From contig NZ_CP102381.1 of NCBI RefSeq assembly GCF_029201445.1, positions 372,001 through 436,000 of the forward strand: 64,000 nt of DNA, given 5' to 3'. The notes below the pieces were generated by a model, which saw only the letters and a list, made by a program, of their open reading frames with translations, searched no databases and was not told where the DNA came from. Position 1 is the first letter of the stretch. Every line of letters starts with the position of its first letter. This document shows positions 47,332-59,866 of this stretch, in pieces. A program made the translations under genes and the position numbers. The DNA is from Thiomicrorhabdus lithotrophica (GTDB taxonomy: Bacteria; Pseudomonadota; Gammaproteobacteria; Thiomicrospirales; Thiomicrospiraceae).

Positions 47332-47703
47332 ATGGCGACTATTAACCAGTTGGTGCGTAAGCCGCGTAAAGATAAGCGTAAAGTTTCGAACGTTGCAGCG
47401 TTAGAGGCATGTCCTCAGCGTCGTGGTGTTTGTACGCGTGTTTATACAACAACCCCTAAGAAGCCTAACTCTGCTCTGCGTAAAGTTGCGCGTGTACGTT
47501 TAACGAATGGCTATGAAGTCGCTTCCTATATTGGTGGTGAAGGTCATAACCTTCAAGAGCACTCGGTTATTTTAATCCGTGGTGGTCGTGTAAAAGATTT
47601 ACCTGGTGTACGTTACCATACAGTTCGTGGAGCACTTGACTGTGCAGGCGTTTCTGAGCGTAGACAAGGTCGTTCTAAGTACGGTGCGAAGCGTCCTAAA
47701 TAA
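47332..47703 (+). CDS. rpsL: Ribosomal protein S12
   Basis: A 123-residue S12, decoding-centre protein. [18 protein letters not shown] and [12 protein letters not shown] hold the two lysines at which streptomycin-resistance changes occur; both are wild type here. I chose ATG 47332 with TTGGAG upstream. The in-frame start at 47260 would place its first codons across the palindrome and is not supported by family length. Confidence 0.98.
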   Translation: MATINQLVRKPRKDKRKVSNVAALEACPQRRGVCTRVYTTTPKKPNSALRKVARVRLTNGYEVASYIGGEGHNLQEHSVILIRGGRVKDLPGVRYHTVRGALDCAGVSERRQGRSKYGAKRPK

Positions 47704-47775
47704 TCTAATAATTAGAATTATTTAAACATATGTTTTGCAACAATTTGTGTTCAATTTATACCGGAAGAGTTAAGA

Positions 47776-48249
47776 ATGGCAAGAAGAAGAGAAATACCAA
47801 AGCGTCAGGTTCTGCCTGATCCTAAGTTTGGTGATACAACGTTAACGAAATTCGTTAACATGATTATGGTTAGCGGTAAAAAAGCCGTTGCTGAAAAAAT
47901 CGTTTATGATGCTTTAGATGTTTTAGTCGAGCGTAAAAAAGGTGGCGAGCACGCTGCTTTATTAAGAGAAGCATTAGATAACATCGGTCCAATGGTTGAG
48001 GTTAAATCTCGCCGTGTAGGTGGTGCAACTTATCAGGTTCCTGTTGAAGTTCGTCCAGATCGTAAAACTGCGTTAGCTATGCGTTGGCTTGTAGAAGCTT
48101 CGCGTAAGCGTAGTGAAAAAGGTATGATGCTAAGATTAGCTGGTGAGTTAGGTGACGCACTTGAGAATCGCGGTTCTGCTATCAAGAAAAAAGAAGATAC
48201 ACACAGAATGGCTGAGGCTAACAAAGCCTTCTCTCATTTCCGTTGGTAA
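47776..48249 (+). CDS. rpsG: Ribosomal protein S7
   Basis: A 157-residue S7, primary 16S rRNA binder that starts assembly of the 30S head. It has [18 protein letters not shown] and the [20 protein letters not shown] core. In E. coli S7 represses the str mRNA; the 72-bp rpsL-rpsG gap could hold such a site, but none is clear. Confidence 0.98.
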   Translation: MARRREIPKRQVLPDPKFGDTTLTKFVNMIMVSGKKAVAEKIVYDALDVLVERKKGGEHAALLREALDNIGPMVEVKSRRVGGATYQVPVEVRPDRKTALAMRWLVEASRKRSEKGMMLRLAGELGDALENRGSAIKKKEDTHRMAEANKAFSHFRW

Positions 48250-48258
48250 TCTGAAGAG

Positions 48259-48280
48259 GGCCCTTTTTAGGGCCTTTGTT
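48259..48280 (+). terminator. Weak terminator-like hairpin between rpsG and fusA
   Basis: GGCCCT/AGGGCC with a TTTT loop and a T-rich tail. It may lower transcription into fusA rather than end it. Confidence 0.5.
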
Positions 48281-48309
48281 ATTTATGTTTTAACGAAAAG
48301 GTTAATAAA

Positions 48310-50412
48310 GTGGCACGTACAACCCCTTTAGAAAGATATCGTAATATCGGTATCATGGCCCACATTGATGCGGGTAAAACAACAACTACAGAACGTATTC
48401 TGTACTACACAGGTGTATCTCACAAGATTGGTGAGGTTCACGATGGTGGTGCAACTATGGACTGGATGGAACAAGAACAGGAACGTGGTATTACAATTAC
48501 TTCTGCAGCGACAACTTGTCACTGGAGTGGTATGGCTAAACAATACCCACAGCACCGTATCAACATTATCGATACTCCTGGTCACGTTGACTTCACTATT
48601 GAAGTTGAACGTTCATTACGTGTATTAGATGGTGCAGTAACATGTTTCTGTTCTGTGTCAGGTGTTGAGCCACAGTCTGAGACTGTATGGCGTCAGGCTG
48701 ATAAATATGGTGTTCCACGTATGGGATTCGTCAATAAGATGGACCGTGCTGGTGCAAACTTCCTAAACGTAAACCAAATGGTTATTGATCGTTTAGGAGC
48801 AACTCCAGTACCTATGCAGTTACCTATCGGTGCTGAAGATACTTTCTGTGGTGTAGTTGATCTTGTTAAGATGAAAGCTATCTATTGGGAAGAAGAAAAT
48901 ATGGGTATGGAGTATCGCTATGAAGATATTCCTGCTGATATGGCGGATCTTGCTGCAGAATGGCGTGAAAAAATGGTTGAGTCAGCTGCTGAAGCAACTG
49001 AAGAGCTTATGGATAAGTATCTTGATGAAGGTGATCTTTCTGAAGAAGATATTAAAGCTGGTATACGCAAGCGTTGTATCGATGTTGAAATCGTTCCAAT
49101 GTTCTGTGGCTCTGCATTTAAAAACAAGGGTGTTCAAACACTTCTTGATGGTGTTATTGACTATATGCCAGCGCCAATGGATGTTCCAGCTATTGAAGGT
49201 GAATTAGAAGATGGAACTCATGCTGTTCGTAACTCAACAGATGATGAGCCGTTTGCTTCATTAGCATTTAAGATTATGACTGACCCATATGTTGGTACAT
49301 TAACATTCTTCCGTGTTTATTCTGGTACGTTAGAAGCTGGTAGCCCAGTCTATAACTCAGTTAAAGAGAAACGTGAGCGTGTTGGTCGTATCTTACAGAT
49401 GCACTCTAACTCTCGTGAAGAAATTAAAGAAGTTCGTGCTGGTGATATTGCTTGTGCAGTAGGTCTTAAAGATACTACTACTGGTGATACTTTATGTGAT
49501 CCAGATAATAGAATCGTTCTTGAGCGTATGGAATTCCCTGAGCCAGTAATCTCGATTGCTATCGAGCCTAAAACTAAAGCTGACCAAGAGAAAATGGGTA
49601 TTGCTTTACAGAAGTTGGCGGCTGAAGATCCTTCATTCCGCGTTCATTCTGATGAAGAAACAAACCAAACAATTATCTCTGGTATGGGTGAGCTTCACCT
49701 TGATATCATTGTTGACCGTATGAAGCGTGAGTTTAGTGTTGAAGCTAACATCGGTGCTCCTCAGGTATCTTACCGTGAGACTATTAAAACTGCTGTTGAA
49801 GCTGATGGTAAGTTTGTACGTCAGTCTGGTGGTCGTGGTCAGTATGGTCATGTTGTATTCAAAATTTACCCTCGTGAAGCGGGTGAAGGTTTTGAATTTG
49901 TGAACTCTATTGTTGGTGGTGCGGTTCCACGTGAGTATATTGGTGCTGTTGAAAAAGGTGCTAAAGCACAGTTAGAAAATGGTGTTATCGCTGGTTTCCC
50001 TATGGTTGATGTAGGCGTTGAGTTAATTGATGGTTCTTACCACGATGTTGACTCGAACGAAATGGCATTCTCTGTAGCAGCTGGAATGGGTATCAAAAAT
50101 GGTACTCAGCAAGCTAATCCTGTAATTCTGGAGCCTATTATGGCTGTAGAAGTTACGACACCAGAAGAGTACATGGGTGATATCATCGGTGATCTTAACC
50201 GTCGTCGTGGAATGGTGTCTAGTATGGATGATATTCCTACTGGTAAGTCTATTAAGGCTGAAGTACCACTTTCAGAAATGTTTGGATATTCAAACTCAAT
50301 GCGTTCATTAACTCAAGGTCGTGCTAACTATAGTATGGTGTTTGAGAAGTACAATGATGCACCTAAGAATATTCAGGAAGAAATTATTGCAAGTGCCAAA
50401 AAAGGCTCTTAA
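48310..50412 (+). CDS. fusA: Elongation factor G
   Basis: A 700-residue translocation GTPase with [34 protein letters not shown] and [11 protein letters not shown] motifs and domains II-V complete. The start is GTG 48310 after AAAAGGTT; this is the only start that gives the conserved [14 protein letters not shown]. It lies between rpsG and tufA as in other proteobacteria. Confidence 0.98.
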   Translation: MARTTPLERYRNIGIMAHIDAGKTTTTERILYYTGVSHKIGEVHDGGATMDWMEQEQERGITITSAATTCHWSGMAKQYPQHRINIIDTPGHVDFTIEVERSLRVLDGAVTCFCSVSGVEPQSETVWRQADKYGVPRMGFVNKMDRAGANFLNVNQMVIDRLGATPVPMQLPIGAEDTFCGVVDLVKMKAIYWEEENMGMEYRYEDIPADMADLAAEWREKMVESAAEATEELMDKYLDEGDLSEEDIKAGIRKRCIDVEIVPMFCGSAFKNKGVQTLLDGVIDYMPAPMDVPAIEGELEDGTHAVRNSTDDEPFASLAFKIMTDPYVGTLTFFRVYSGTLEAGSPVYNSVKEKRERVGRILQMHSNSREEIKEVRAGDIACAVGLKDTTTGDTLCDPDNRIVLERMEFPEPVISIAIEPKTKADQEKMGIALQKLAAEDPSFRVHSDEETNQTIISGMGELHLDIIVDRMKREFSVEANIGAPQVSYRETIKTAVEADGKFVRQSGGRGQYGHVVFKIYPREAGEGFEFVNSIVGGAVPREYIGAVEKGAKAQLENGVIAGFPMVDVGVELIDGSYHDVDSNEMAFSVAAGMGIKNGTQQANPVILEPIMAVEVTTPEEYMGDIIGDLNRRRGMVSSMDDIPTGKSIKAEVPLSEMFGYSNSMRSLTQGRANYSMVFEKYNDAPKNIQEEIIASAKKGS

Positions 50413-50431
50413 TCTTTTTTAGTTAAATCAC

Positions 50432-50453
50432 GGCTCGCTATTTAAAGTGAGCC
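50432..50453 (+). promoter_or_regulatory. Hairpin in the fusA-tufA gap
   Basis: GGCTCGC pairs with GTGAGCC (one wobble) around an 8-base loop, 25 bp before tufA. It could be a partial terminator or processing site. Confidence 0.45.
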
Positions 50454-50477
50454 TTTGCTTAATATAGGTATTTTAAA

Positions 50478-51668
<1,191 letters not shown>

Positions 51669-51690
51669 TTTTTTAAAACAATATTCTGTA

Positions 51691-51720
51691 TAAAAAAGGG
51701 AGCTTAGGCTCCCTTTTTTT
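51691..51720 (+). terminator. Rho-independent terminator of the str operon
   Basis: GGGAGC/GCTCCC stem with TTAG loop, preceded by six A and followed by seven T. Confidence 0.92.
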
Positions 51721-51736
51721 GTTTGTATGTAAGGGG

Positions 51737-51765
51737 TTGTTTTTATTTGTATTAGTTGCTATAAT
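51737..51765 (+). promoter_or_regulatory. Promoter of the S10 operon
   Basis: TTGTTT and TATAAT with 17-bp spacing, about 70 bp before rpsJ and just after the tufA terminator. Confidence 0.7.
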
Positions 51766-51782
51766 CCGCTCCCTTAGTTTGT

Positions 51783-51800
51783 ACGCCGCTTAATTGGCGT
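51783..51800 (+). promoter_or_regulatory. Leader hairpin of the S10 operon
   Basis: ACGCC/GGCGT stem with an 8-base loop, followed by GCTTTTCT. The leader is much shorter than the E. coli S10 leader that binds L4, so L4 control of that type is not evident. Confidence 0.45.
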
Positions 51801-51835
51801 GCTTTTCTATATTTTAAATAAATGAGAAGAATATT

Positions 51836-52147
51836 ATGGCGACTCAAAATATTCGTATTCGCTTGAAAGCGTTTGATCATCGTTTGATTGATCAGTCGGC
51901 TCGAGAAATTACGGAAACTGCAAAAAGAACTGGTGCGCAAGTACGCGGTCCAATTCCAATGCCAACTCGTAAAGAGCGTTTTACAATTTTGATCTCACCG
52001 CACGTGAATAAAGATGCTCGTGATCAGTACGAAATCCGTACCCACAAGCGTTTGTTAGACATTGTTGATCCTACTGAAAAAACAGTAGATGCATTAATGA
52101 AGTTAGACTTAGCTGCTGGTGTAGACGTTCAATTGGAACTACGTTAA
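51836..52147 (+). CDS. rpsJ: Ribosomal protein S10 (NusE)
   Basis: A 103-residue S10, in the 30S head and in antitermination complexes with NusB and Nus[21 protein letters not shown] and [20 protein letters not shown] are its motifs. It is first gene of the S10 operon. Confidence 0.98.
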   Translation: MATQNIRIRLKAFDHRLIDQSAREITETAKRTGAQVRGPIPMPTRKERFTILISPHVNKDARDQYEIRTHKRLLDIVDPTEKTVDALMKLDLAAGVDVQLELR

Positions 52148-52208
52148 TTCGTAGATAGCTTGTCATCAATCGTAATGACTCGCAACTATATAATAATGAG
52201 GTAATGAT

Positions 52209-52844
52209 ATGAGTATTGGTATCATTGGTAAGAAAATCGGAATGACTCGCGTTTTTAATGACGAAGGTATTTCTACACCAGTTACTGTTGTGGAAGTTCA
52301 GCCTAATCGCATTACGCAGATTAAAACATTAGAGACTGATGGTTATTCCGCGATTCAGGTTACTACTGGATCAGTGCATGCAGGACGCGTAAGTAAGCCT
52401 GCTGCAGGACACTTCGCTAAAGCAGGTGTTGAAGCTGGTAAAGGTCTTTGGGAATTCCGTGCAGATGATTCTGAAATGGAAGGACTTGAGATTGGTTCTG
52501 AGTTAACTGTTGAGCGTTTTGCTGAAATTGCAGTTGTAGATGTAACTGGTACTACTAAGGGTAAAGGTTTCCAAGGTGGTATTAAGCGTCACAACTTCTC
52601 AATGCAAGATGCAACGCATGGTAACTCTATCTCTCACCGTTCTAACGGTTCTATCGGTCAGAACCAAACCCCTGGTCGCGTTTTCAAAGGTAAGAAAATG
52701 TCTGGTCATATGGGTGATGTTAGACAAACAACACAGAACTTAGATTTAGTTAAGGTTGATGCAGAGAATTGTCTGTTATTAATCAAGGGTGCAGTCCCTG
52801 GTGCTAAAAATAGTACTGTCATTGTTCGTAAAGCTGTTAAGTAA
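52209..52844 (+). CDS. rplC: Ribosomal protein L3
   Basis: A 211-residue L3, an early 23S rRNA binder near the peptidyl-transferase centre. [10 protein letters not shown] at the start and [20 protein letters not shown] in the long loop are conserved; the Gln within GQNQTPG is the usual methylation target. Confidence 0.98.
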   Translation: MSIGIIGKKIGMTRVFNDEGISTPVTVVEVQPNRITQIKTLETDGYSAIQVTTGSVHAGRVSKPAAGHFAKAGVEAGKGLWEFRADDSEMEGLEIGSELTVERFAEIAVVDVTGTTKGKGFQGGIKRHNFSMQDATHGNSISHRSNGSIGQNQTPGRVFKGKKMSGHMGDVRQTTQNLDLVKVDAENCLLLIKGAVPGAKNSTVIVRKAVK

Positions 52845-52854
52845 GGTGGGCATG

Positions 52855-53475
52855 ATGGATTTAAAATTAATCGAATTAGCTTCTGGTAAGGAAAATGGCA
52901 CTGTTGCTGTTTCTGATGCCTTATTTGGTGTTGACTTCAACGAAGCTCTAGTACACCAAGTAGTGACTGCATATATGAATGCAGGACGTCAAGGAACTAA
53001 GGGTCAAAAGAACCGTGCCGCAGTACGTGGTGGTGGTGCTAAGCCTTGGAACCAAAAAGGAACTGGTCGTGCGCGTGCTGGTACTATCCGTAGCCCTATT
53101 TGGGTTGGTGGTGGACGTGCGTTCCCTGGTCATAACCGTGATTTCTCACAAAAAGTAAACAAAAAAATGTACCGTGGTGCGATGCGTTCAATTTTCGCTG
53201 AGCTAAACCGTACAGGACGTTTAATTGTTGTTGATGACTTTAAGGTTGATGCACCTAAGACTAAAGAATTTAATGCGAAACTTGCACAGTTAAATATTAC
53301 TGATGCATTGGTTATTACTGAAGGTTTTGATGAATATTTGTATTTGTCGGCTCGTAACCTTTACGGTGCTGATGTTTGTGATGTTGCGTCTATCGACCCT
53401 GTAAGCCTTATTGGTTTCAAGAATGTTGTTATGACTCAAGGTGCAGTTAAGCAGCTAGAGGAGCAATTAGCATGA
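52855..53475 (+). CDS. rplD: Ribosomal protein L4
   Basis: A 206-residue L4 lining the exit tunnel, with [19 protein letters not shown] and [17 protein letters not shown] in the tunnel loop. I chose ATG 52855, 5 bp after AAGGTGG; ATG 52852 is also possible and would add one Met. An upstream start at 52789 lies inside rplC. It ends in a 4-bp overlap with rplW. Confidence 0.97.
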   Translation: MDLKLIELASGKENGTVAVSDALFGVDFNEALVHQVVTAYMNAGRQGTKGQKNRAAVRGGGAKPWNQKGTGRARAGTIRSPIWVGGGRAFPGHNRDFSQKVNKKMYRGAMRSIFAELNRTGRLIVVDDFKVDAPKTKEFNAKLAQLNITDALVITEGFDEYLYLSARNLYGADVCDVASIDPVSLIGFKNVVMTQGAVKQLEEQLA

Positions 53476-53768
53476 ATCAGGAAAGAATTCTACAAGTATT
53501 GCTAGCGCCACATGTGTCTGAAAAATCAGCTCTTATGGCTGATGCTGCAGGACAATATGTGTTTAAAGTTGTACCTTCAGCGACTAAAACTGAAGTTAAG
53601 CAAGCAGTTGAATCATTGTTTGATGTTAAGGTTCAATCAGTAAATATGATTAACCTTAAAGGTAAGCGTAAAGTCTTCAAAGGTCGTCAAGGACAGCGTA
53701 ACGGTATCCGTAAGGCAATCGTTCGTCTAGCTCCTGGGCAAGACATTGACTTCGCTTCAGCTGAATAA
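53472..53768 (+). CDS. rplW: Ribosomal protein L23
   Basis: A 98-residue L23 at the tunnel exit, docking site for trigger factor and [18 protein letters not shown] and [18 protein letters not shown] are typical. ATGA overlap with rplD. Confidence 0.97.
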   Translation: MNQERILQVLLAPHVSEKSALMADAAGQYVFKVVPSATKTEVKQAVESLFDVKVQSVNMINLKGKRKVFKGRQGQRNGIRKAIVRLAPGQDIDFASAE

Positions 53769-53779
53769 GGAGTTCACAC

Positions 53780-54610
53780 ATGGCAATTGTAAAAAAATCT
53801 AAACCGACTTCTCCAGGTCGTCGATTTGTTGTAAGTGTTGTTGAGCCAAGTTTACATAAAGGTAAACCTCATTCAGCTTTACTTGAAAAGAAATCAAAAT
53901 CAGGTGGTCGTAATAACAACGGTCGTATTACTGTTCGTCACCACGGTGGTGGTCACAAGCAGCATTACCGTATGGTTGATTTCAAACGCTCTAAGGCTGG
54001 TGTTCCAGCTACGGTTGAGCGTTTAGAATATGATCCTAACCGTACAGCTCATATTGCATTACTAAAATATGCAGATGGTGAGCGTTCTTATATCATTGCT
54101 CCTAAAAACTTAGCAGCTGGTGATGTAGTTGAAACTGGTGATCACGTTGCAATTAAAACAGGTAACTGTTTACCACTTCGTAATATTCCAGTTGGAACAG
54201 TTGTTCACAATCTAGAAATGCGTCCTGGTAAAGGTGCTCAAATTGCTCGTAGCGCTGGTGCATCAGCATCTATTGCGGGTAGAGATGGTGCTTATGTACT
54301 TGTTCGTTTACGTTCTGGTGAAATGCGCAAGATCCTTGCTGAGTGTAAAGCGACTATCGGTGAAGTTGGAAATTCTGAACACAGCCTACGTAAATTAGGT
54401 AAAGCCGGTGCTAAGCGCTGGCGTGGTGTAAGACCTACTGTCCGCGGTGTTGCGATGAACCCGGTTGATCACCCACATGGTGGTGGTGAAGGTCGTACTT
54501 CTGGTGGTCGTAACCCATGTACTCCATGGGGTGTTCCGACTAAAGGTAAGAAGACTCGTAGCAATAAACGTACTGATGGAATGATCGTACGTCGTAGAAA
54601 CAAAAAATAA
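53780..54610 (+). CDS. rplB: Ribosomal protein L2
   Basis: A 276-residue L2, needed for subunit association and peptidyl transfer. [20 protein letters not shown] at the N-terminus and the functional His in [17 protein letters not shown] are intact. Confidence 0.98.
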   Translation: MAIVKKSKPTSPGRRFVVSVVEPSLHKGKPHSALLEKKSKSGGRNNNGRITVRHHGGGHKQHYRMVDFKRSKAGVPATVERLEYDPNRTAHIALLKYADGERSYIIAPKNLAAGDVVETGDHVAIKTGNCLPLRNIPVGTVVHNLEMRPGKGAQIARSAGASASIAGRDGAYVLVRLRSGEMRKILAECKATIGEVGNSEHSLRKLGKAGAKRWRGVRPTVRGVAMNPVDHPHGGGEGRTSGGRNPCTPWGVPTKGKKTRSNKRTDGMIVRRRNKK

Positions 54611-54622
54611 GGAAGGACACTG

Positions 54623-54898
54623 ATGCCACGTTCAGTTAAAAAAGGACCTTTTGTTGATAATCACTTGTATAAGAAAGTGGTAGAGGCACAAGAATCTGGT
54701 AATAAACGTCCAATTAAAACATGGTCTCGTAGATCAATGATCTTACCTGATATGATCGGTTTAACAATCGCCGTTCATAATGGTAAAGAGCATATTCCAG
54801 TTTTCGTATCTGAAAACATGGTAGGCCATAAATTGGGTGAATTTTCAATGACTCGTTATTATCGCGGCCATGCTGCGGATAAGAAAGCTAAGCGCTAG
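54623..54898 (+). CDS. rpsS: Ribosomal protein S19
   Basis: A 91-residue S19 of the 30S head. [18 protein letters not shown] and [20 protein letters not shown] are family motifs. GGAAGGA precedes ATG 54623. Confidence 0.98.
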   Translation: MPRSVKKGPFVDNHLYKKVVEAQESGNKRPIKTWSRRSMILPDMIGLTIAVHNGKEHIPVFVSENMVGHKLGEFSMTRYYRGHAADKKAKR

Positions 54899-54910
54899 TA
54901 GGGGAATAAT

Positions 54911-55243
54911 ATGCAAGTAAGTGCAACACATAAATTTGCTCGTATCTCTCCACAGAAAGCTCGCCTTGTAGCAGACTTAATCCGTGGTAAAGATGTGGAA
55001 ACAGCAGTTAATATTTTAGCATTCAGTGACAAGAAAGCCGCTGACCTAATCAAAGCAGTTCTAAACTCTGCGATTGCAAATGCTGAAAATAATGAAGGTG
55101 CTGATATCGATGAATTAAAAGTTACTGCTGCATATGTAAATGCAGGACCAATCATGAAGCGTATGCGCGCTCGTGCTAAAGGTCGTGGTAACCGTATTTT
55201 AAAGCGTATCAGTCACATCACTGTCACTGTTGGCGATAAGTAA
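54911..55243 (+). CDS. rplV: Ribosomal protein L22
   Basis: A 110-residue L22, whose beta-hairpin ([20 protein letters not shown]) reaches into the exit tunnel. [20 protein letters not shown] is conserved. Confidence 0.98.
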   Translation: MQVSATHKFARISPQKARLVADLIRGKDVETAVNILAFSDKKAADLIKAVLNSAIANAENNEGADIDELKVTAAYVNAGPIMKRMRARAKGRGNRILKRISHITVTVGDK

Positions 55244-55254
55244 GGAGAATCAGA

Positions 55255-55935
55255 ATGGGTCAAAAAGTTCATCCTATTGGGATTCGTCTTGGAATCACAA
55301 AAGATTGGAATTCACGTTGGTATGCGGATAGCAAAAACTATTCTGATAATTTAATCAGTGATGTTGAGATTCGTAACGAATTGAATGAAAAACTAAAAAA
55401 TGCATCTGTAAGCAAGATTAATATCGAGCGCGTAGCAAATGGAGTTCGTGTAACTATCCATACAGCACGTCCAGGTGTAGTAATTGGTAAAAAAGGTGAA
55501 GATATTGAGAAGTTAAAGAAGGCTTTAACTGCTAAAACTGGTTTACCAGTTAATATCAACATCGAAGAGATTAAAAAGCCTGAATTAGATGCTAAATTAG
55601 TTGCTGAAGGTATTGCTCAGCAGTTAGAGAAGCGTATCCAGTTCCGTCGTGCCATGAAGCGTGCTGTAGGAAATGCAATGCGTATCGGTGCAGAAGGGAT
55701 TAAGGTTACAGTTTCAGGTCGTTTAAACGGTGCTGACATTGCGCGTGCAGAATGGTACAGAGAAGGACGTGTTCCTCTTCATACATTCCGTGCAGATATC
55801 GACTATGCAACTTTTGAAGCAGATACAACTTACGGTAAAATTGGCGTAAAAGTGTGGATCTTCAAAGGTGAGAAGCTAGGTAAGCTTGCATTAGATGATA
55901 ATAGTCAATCTAAGGGCAAAAAAGGCCGTAAATAA
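55255..55935 (+). CDS. rpsC: Ribosomal protein S3
   Basis: A 226-residue S3 at the mRNA entry site. [20 protein letters not shown], the KH domain with [12 protein letters not shown], and [17 protein letters not shown] are visible. AAGGAG precedes ATG 55255. Confidence 0.98.
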   Translation: MGQKVHPIGIRLGITKDWNSRWYADSKNYSDNLISDVEIRNELNEKLKNASVSKINIERVANGVRVTIHTARPGVVIGKKGEDIEKLKKALTAKTGLPVNINIEEIKKPELDAKLVAEGIAQQLEKRIQFRRAMKRAVGNAMRIGAEGIKVTVSGRLNGADIARAEWYREGRVPLHTFRADIDYATFEADTTYGKIGVKVWIFKGEKLGKLALDDNSQSKGKKGRK

Positions 55936-55949
55936 AAGGATAACTAACT

Positions 55950-56363
55950 ATGTTAATGCCTAAACGTACTAAATTTAGAAAAGTACACAAAGGACGTAAC
56001 CGTGGTTTGGCGCAAGTCGGAAACAAAGTTAGCTTCGGTGATTTCGGTCTTAAAGCCTTAGAGCGCGGAAGAATGACTTCACGTCAGATCGAAGCTGGTC
56101 GTCGTGTTATGACTCGTCACGTAAAGCGTGGTGCAAAAATTTGGATCCGTGTATTCCCTGACAAGCCTATTACTAACAAACCTCTTGAGGTTCGTATGGG
56201 TAAAGGTAAGGGTAGTGTGGAATATTGGGTAGCTCAAATTCAACCAGGACGTGTTTTATACGAAATCCAGGGTGTAAACGAGACTTTAGCACGTGAAGCC
56301 TTCGAGCTTGCAGCTGCTAAACTACCTTTTAAAACACAAGTTGTAACTAGAACGGTGATGTAA
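55950..56363 (+). CDS. rplP: Ribosomal protein L16
   Basis: A 137-residue L16 near the A site. [19 protein letters not shown] defines the start at 55950. The Arg in [12 protein letters not shown] that is hydroxylated in some bacteria lies in a conserved context. The stop is directly followed by the rpmC ATG. Confidence 0.98.
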   Translation: MLMPKRTKFRKVHKGRNRGLAQVGNKVSFGDFGLKALERGRMTSRQIEAGRRVMTRHVKRGAKIWIRVFPDKPITNKPLEVRMGKGKGSVEYWVAQIQPGRVLYEIQGVNETLAREAFELAAAKLPFKTQVVTRTVM

Positions 56364-56555
56364 ATGACTGCTAAAGAATTAAATGAAAAAACAGTTGAAG
56401 AGCTTAAAGCTGAATTGATTGATCTTTTGAAAGAACAGTTCAACTTAAGAATGCAACATGCAACTGGTCAGTTATCTAATGCAGCGCAATTGAAAACGAC
56501 TCGTCGTTCAATTGCTCGTGTTAAAACCATCATTCGTCAAAAAGTGAGTAAGTAA
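56364..56555 (+). CDS. rpmC: Ribosomal protein L29
   Basis: A 63-residue helical L29 near the tunnel exit, with [17 protein letters not shown] and [12 protein letters not shown]. It starts directly after rplP. Confidence 0.97.
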   Translation: MTAKELNEKTVEELKAELIDLLKEQFNLRMQHATGQLSNAAQLKTTRRSIARVKTIIRQKVSK

Positions 56556-56557
56556 AG

Positions 56558-56821
56558 ATGGCTGGTCAAGAAAGTAAAGCACGTACAATGCAGGGTGTTG
56601 TTGTAAGTAATGGTATGCAGGATTCTATCGTTGTTTCAATTTCACGTTTCATCAAACATGCGAAATATAAAAAATTCATCAAAAAATCTACTAAAGTAAT
56701 GGCACACGATGCTGATAATGCTTGTGGGGTTGGCGATACAGTTACTATTCAAGAAACTGCTCCTATCTCAAAAAACAAGTCTTGGACTTTAGTAAGTATT
56801 GATGGTAAAGCAAAAATCTAA
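56558..56821 (+). CDS. rpsQ: Ribosomal protein S17
   Basis: An 87-residue S17 (OB fold). [18 protein letters not shown] and [16 protein letters not shown] are conserved. It ends the S10 operon; a 150-bp gap follows. Confidence 0.97.
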   Translation: MAGQESKARTMQGVVVSNGMQDSIVVSISRFIKHAKYKKFIKKSTKVMAHDADNACGVGDTVTIQETAPISKNKSWTLVSIDGKAKI

Positions 56822-56832
56822 GTTTTATAGCA

Positions 56833-56863
56833 TTTCCGAAAATTATCTGTTATAATTCTCGGA
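56833..56863 (+). promoter_or_regulatory. Hairpin and possible promoter at the start of the spc operon
   Basis: TTCCGAAAATTAT pairs with ATAATTCTCGGAA (one mismatch) around CTGTT just after rpsQ, and a TATAAT box lies within it. The 150-bp rpsQ-rplN gap is the largest inside the ribosomal gene block, so this may separate the S10 and spc operons. No good -35 box is seen. Confidence 0.4.
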
Positions 56864-56971
56864 ATCTACTTAGCCACTTTAAAGAATAAGCCTAATTAAT
56901 AGATTAGGAACTGCTCTTTTTGGTGGTTTTTGTGCTGTAAGTAATTTTTAGTTTATGGATGGAGTACCACC

Positions 56972-57340
56972 ATGATTCAGATGCAAACTGTGCTTGATGT
57001 TGCTGACAACAGTGGAGCAAAGCGCGTCCAATGTATCAAAGTGTTGGGCGGATCAAAACGTCGCTACGCTGGTGTTGGTGACGTAATTAAAGTGAGCGTA
57101 AAAGAAGCTGCGCCACGTGGAAAAGTGAAGAAAGGTGATGTTTATAACGCCGTAGTTGTTCGTACAGCTAAAGGTGTAAGACGTCAAGATGGTTCTTTGA
57201 TTAAGTTTGACGGTAATGCTGCTGTTATTCTTAATGCTAAGTTAGAGCCTATTGGAACACGTATCTTCGGCCCAGTAACTCGTGAGTTAAGAAACGAAAA
57301 GTTTATGAAAATCGTTTCTCTAGCTCCTGAAGTTCTATAA
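56972..57340 (+). CDS. rplN: Ribosomal protein L14
   Basis: A 122-residue L14 at the subunit interface. [20 protein letters not shown] and the [17 protein letters not shown] stretch are typical. First gene of the spc operon. Confidence 0.98.
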   Translation: MIQMQTVLDVADNSGAKRVQCIKVLGGSKRRYAGVGDVIKVSVKEAAPRGKVKKGDVYNAVVVRTAKGVRRQDGSLIKFDGNAAVILNAKLEPIGTRIFGPVTRELRNEKFMKIVSLAPEVL

Positions 57341-57350
57341 GGAAGACGTA

Positions 57351-57665
57351 ATGAATCGTTTAAGAAAAGGTGATGAAATTATCGTTATTACTGGTAAAGA
57401 CAAGGGGAAGCGCGGTTCTGTTTCTTCTGTTCTAGCTAACGGTAAGGTTCTAGTAGATGGTATCAACCTAGTTAAGAAACATACCAAGGCAAACCCTATG
57501 ACGGGTGCGCAAGGTGGTATTGTTTCTAAAGAGATGCCTATCGAAGCCTCAAATGTGGCTTTAGTTAATCCTGAAACAAATAAAGCTGACAAGGTTGGTT
57601 TTAAAGTTGAAGGTGAAACAAAAATCCGCTTCTTTAAATCTAATGGTAAAGCGGTTGACGCTTAA
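57351..57665 (+). CDS. rplX: Ribosomal protein L24
   Basis: A 104-residue L24 with a KOW motif ([20 protein letters not shown]), an assembly initiator for the 50S subunit. Confidence 0.97.
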   Translation: MNRLRKGDEIIVITGKDKGKRGSVSSVLANGKVLVDGINLVKKHTKANPMTGAQGGIVSKEMPIEASNVALVNPETNKADKVGFKVEGETKIRFFKSNGKAVDA

Positions 57666-57679
57666 TTAAGGGTATAAAG

Positions 57680-58219
57680 ATGGCAAGATTACAAAAAATG
57701 TATAAAGATCAAGTTGTTGCTAAATTAGTTGAACAGTTTGGTTATCAATCTCCAATGCAAGCACCTAAGTTGACTAAGATTACTATCAACATGGGTGTTG
57801 GTGAAGCAATTGGCGATAAAAAAGTTTTAGATAGCGCTGTTTCTGATATGGAAGCTATTTCTGGTCAGAAAGCGATTAAAACTTTAGCTCGTAAATCAGT
57901 TGCATCCTTTAAGGTCCGTGATGGATACCCTTTAGGATGTAAAGTGACTTTACGTGGCGAGAAGATGTATGAGTTTTTAGATCGACTAATCAATATCGCG
58001 TTACCACGTGTACGTGACTTCCGTGGTGTAAACCCGAAAGCATTTGATGGTCGTGGAAACTATAACTTAGGCCTTAAAGAGCAAATTATTTTCCCTGAAA
58101 TCGAGTTTGAAAAAGTTGATAAAATCCGCGGGATGGATATCAACTTTGCAACTACTGCACAGACTAACGATGAAGCGAAAGCTCTTTTAGAAGCCTTTAA
58201 CTTTCCGTTTAAGAAATAG
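57680..58219 (+). CDS. rplE: Ribosomal protein L5
   Basis: A 179-residue L5, which binds 5S rRNA and contacts P-site t[29 protein letters not shown] and the ITFPE-like [10 protein letters not shown] are visible. In E. coli S8 represses the spc mRNA near this start; I cannot confirm such a site. Confidence 0.98.
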   Translation: MARLQKMYKDQVVAKLVEQFGYQSPMQAPKLTKITINMGVGEAIGDKKVLDSAVSDMEAISGQKAIKTLARKSVASFKVRDGYPLGCKVTLRGEKMYEFLDRLINIALPRVRDFRGVNPKAFDGRGNYNLGLKEQIIFPEIEFEKVDKIRGMDINFATTAQTNDEAKALLEAFNFPFKK

Positions 58220-58228
58220 AGGTTTCTA

Positions 58229-58534
58229 ATGGCTAAGCAATCAATGATTATGCGTGAAGCAAAACGCGCTAAGACAGTTGCTAAATATGCAGAGAAACGT
58301 GCTGCATTGAAAAAAGCATCTGTAGATATGTCTTTGAGTTTCGAAGAGCGCATGGATGCAATGGAAAAGCTAGCGGCTCTTCCACGTAATGCATCTCCTG
58401 TCCGTCAACGTAAACGTTGTCGTATTACAGGGCGCCCTCACGGTGTTTATAGAAAATTTGGATTATCACGTAACATGCTAAGAGAATTAGCGATGGCAGG
58501 TGATGTTCCTGGACTAAGAAAAGCCAGTTGGTAA
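58229..58534 (+). CDS. rpsN: Ribosomal protein S14 (zinc-free type)
   Basis: A 101-residue S14 of the long, zinc-independent type: the CxxC pairs of the short form are absent, and [19 protein letters not shown] is present. Confidence 0.98.
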   Translation: MAKQSMIMREAKRAKTVAKYAEKRAALKKASVDMSLSFEERMDAMEKLAALPRNASPVRQRKRCRITGRPHGVYRKFGLSRNMLRELAMAGDVPGLRKASW

Positions 58535-58546
58535 GGATAAATATCT

Positions 58547-58942
58547 ATGAGTATGTCTGATCCAATTGCTGATATGTTAACACGCATCCGTAACGGCCAA
58601 ATGGCTGGTCACGCGAGCGTAGTAATGCCTTCTTCAAAGTTAAAAGCAGCTGTTGCTAAACTATTGACTGATGAAGGCTTTGTTTCTACATTCAGCATTA
58701 ATGAGAATGAAGGGAAGGCTGAATTATCAGTTGACCTAAAGTATTTTGATGGTAAACCAGTTATTGAAATGATTAAGCGTGTAAGTCGTCCAGGCCTACG
58801 TGTTTATAAAAACAAAGATGAGTTACCTAAAGTAATTGGCGGTCTTGGTATCGCTGTAATTTCAACGTCTAAAGGTATTATGACTGACCGCGATGCTCGC
58901 CAAGCTGGTATCGGTGGCGAAGTTATTTGCTACGTAGCATAA
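58547..58942 (+). CDS. rpsH: Ribosomal protein S8
   Basis: A 131-residue S8, 16S rRNA binder and likely spc-operon repressor. [20 protein letters not shown] and [20 protein letters not shown] are conserved. Confidence 0.98.
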   Translation: MSMSDPIADMLTRIRNGQMAGHASVVMPSSKLKAAVAKLLTDEGFVSTFSINENEGKAELSVDLKYFDGKPVIEMIKRVSRPGLRVYKNKDELPKVIGGLGIAVISTSKGIMTDRDARQAGIGGEVICYVA

Positions 58943-58952
58943 GGAAAATATT

Positions 58953-59486
58953 ATGTCTAGAATTGCAAAGGCTCCAGTGAACTTACCTGCAGGTGTAGAA
59001 GTATCAATTAATGGTACGACTGTAACTGTTAAAGGTTCAAAAGCGACTTTGACTAAAGAGTTTAACTCTTCAGTAATCGTGAAGAACGATAATGGCGTTG
59101 TTAACTGTTCACCAGTAGATGGTGCTGCAAATGGTTGGGCTCAAGCTGGTACAGCTCGTTCAATTATTAACAACATGGTTGTTGGTGTTACTGACGGTTA
59201 CGAAAAGAAATTAGAATTGGTTGGTGTTGGTTACCGTGCTAAAGCAGCTGGTAAAGTGTTAGATCTTACTTTAGGATTCTCTCACCCAGTTCAACATGAG
59301 TTACCAGAAGGTATCACTGTTGAAACCCCATCACAAACTGAAATTGTTGTAAAAGGCGCGGACAAGCAAGTTGTTGGACAAGTTGCTGCTGAAATCCGTG
59401 CATACCGTCCACCTGAGCCTTATAAAGGTAAGGGTGTTAAGTATGCTGGTGAGCGCATTTTACGTAAAGAAGCTAAGAAGAAATAA
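58953..59486 (+). CDS. rplF: Ribosomal protein L6
   Basis: A 177-residue L6 with two similar domains; the C-terminal [15 protein letters not shown] motif is intact. AAGGAAAA precedes ATG 58953. Confidence 0.98.
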   Translation: MSRIAKAPVNLPAGVEVSINGTTVTVKGSKATLTKEFNSSVIVKNDNGVVNCSPVDGAANGWAQAGTARSIINNMVVGVTDGYEKKLELVGVGYRAKAAGKVLDLTLGFSHPVQHELPEGITVETPSQTEIVVKGADKQVVGQVAAEIRAYRPPEPYKGKGVKYAGERILRKEAKKK

Positions 59487-59498
59487 GGCTGAGTCGAT

Positions 59499-59852
59499 AT
59501 GGATAAGAAAACAGCCCGTCTTCGTAGAGCTAAGAAAACTCGTGGAAAAATTAACGAACTTAAAATGCCTCGTCTATGCGTTCACCGCACAGCACAGCAT
59601 ATTTATGCTCAGTTAATTTCTGCTACAGGTTCAGAAGTACTTGCTTCTAGCTCTACTGTACAAGCGGACGTTAAAAAAGAAATTAGTAACAGTGGTAACA
59701 AAGATGCTGCTGCTGCAGTAGGTAAAGCAATTGCTGAAAAAGCAAAAGCTGCCGGTATTACAGCTGTTGCTTTTGACCGTTCTGGTTTTAAATATCACGG
59801 ACGCATCCAACAATTAGCAGAATCAGCCCGTGAAAACGGTCTTGAATTTTAA
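59499..59852 (+). CDS. rplR: Ribosomal protein L18
   Basis: A 117-residue 5S rRNA-binding protein. [12 protein letters not shown] and [20 protein letters not shown] are typical. Confidence 0.97.
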   Translation: MDKKTARLRRAKKTRGKINELKMPRLCVHRTAQHIYAQLISATGSEVLASSSTVQADVKKEISNSGNKDAAAAVGKAIAEKAKAAGITAVAFDRSGFKYHGRIQQLAESARENGLEF

Positions 59853-59866
59853 TAGAAGGATTAATT

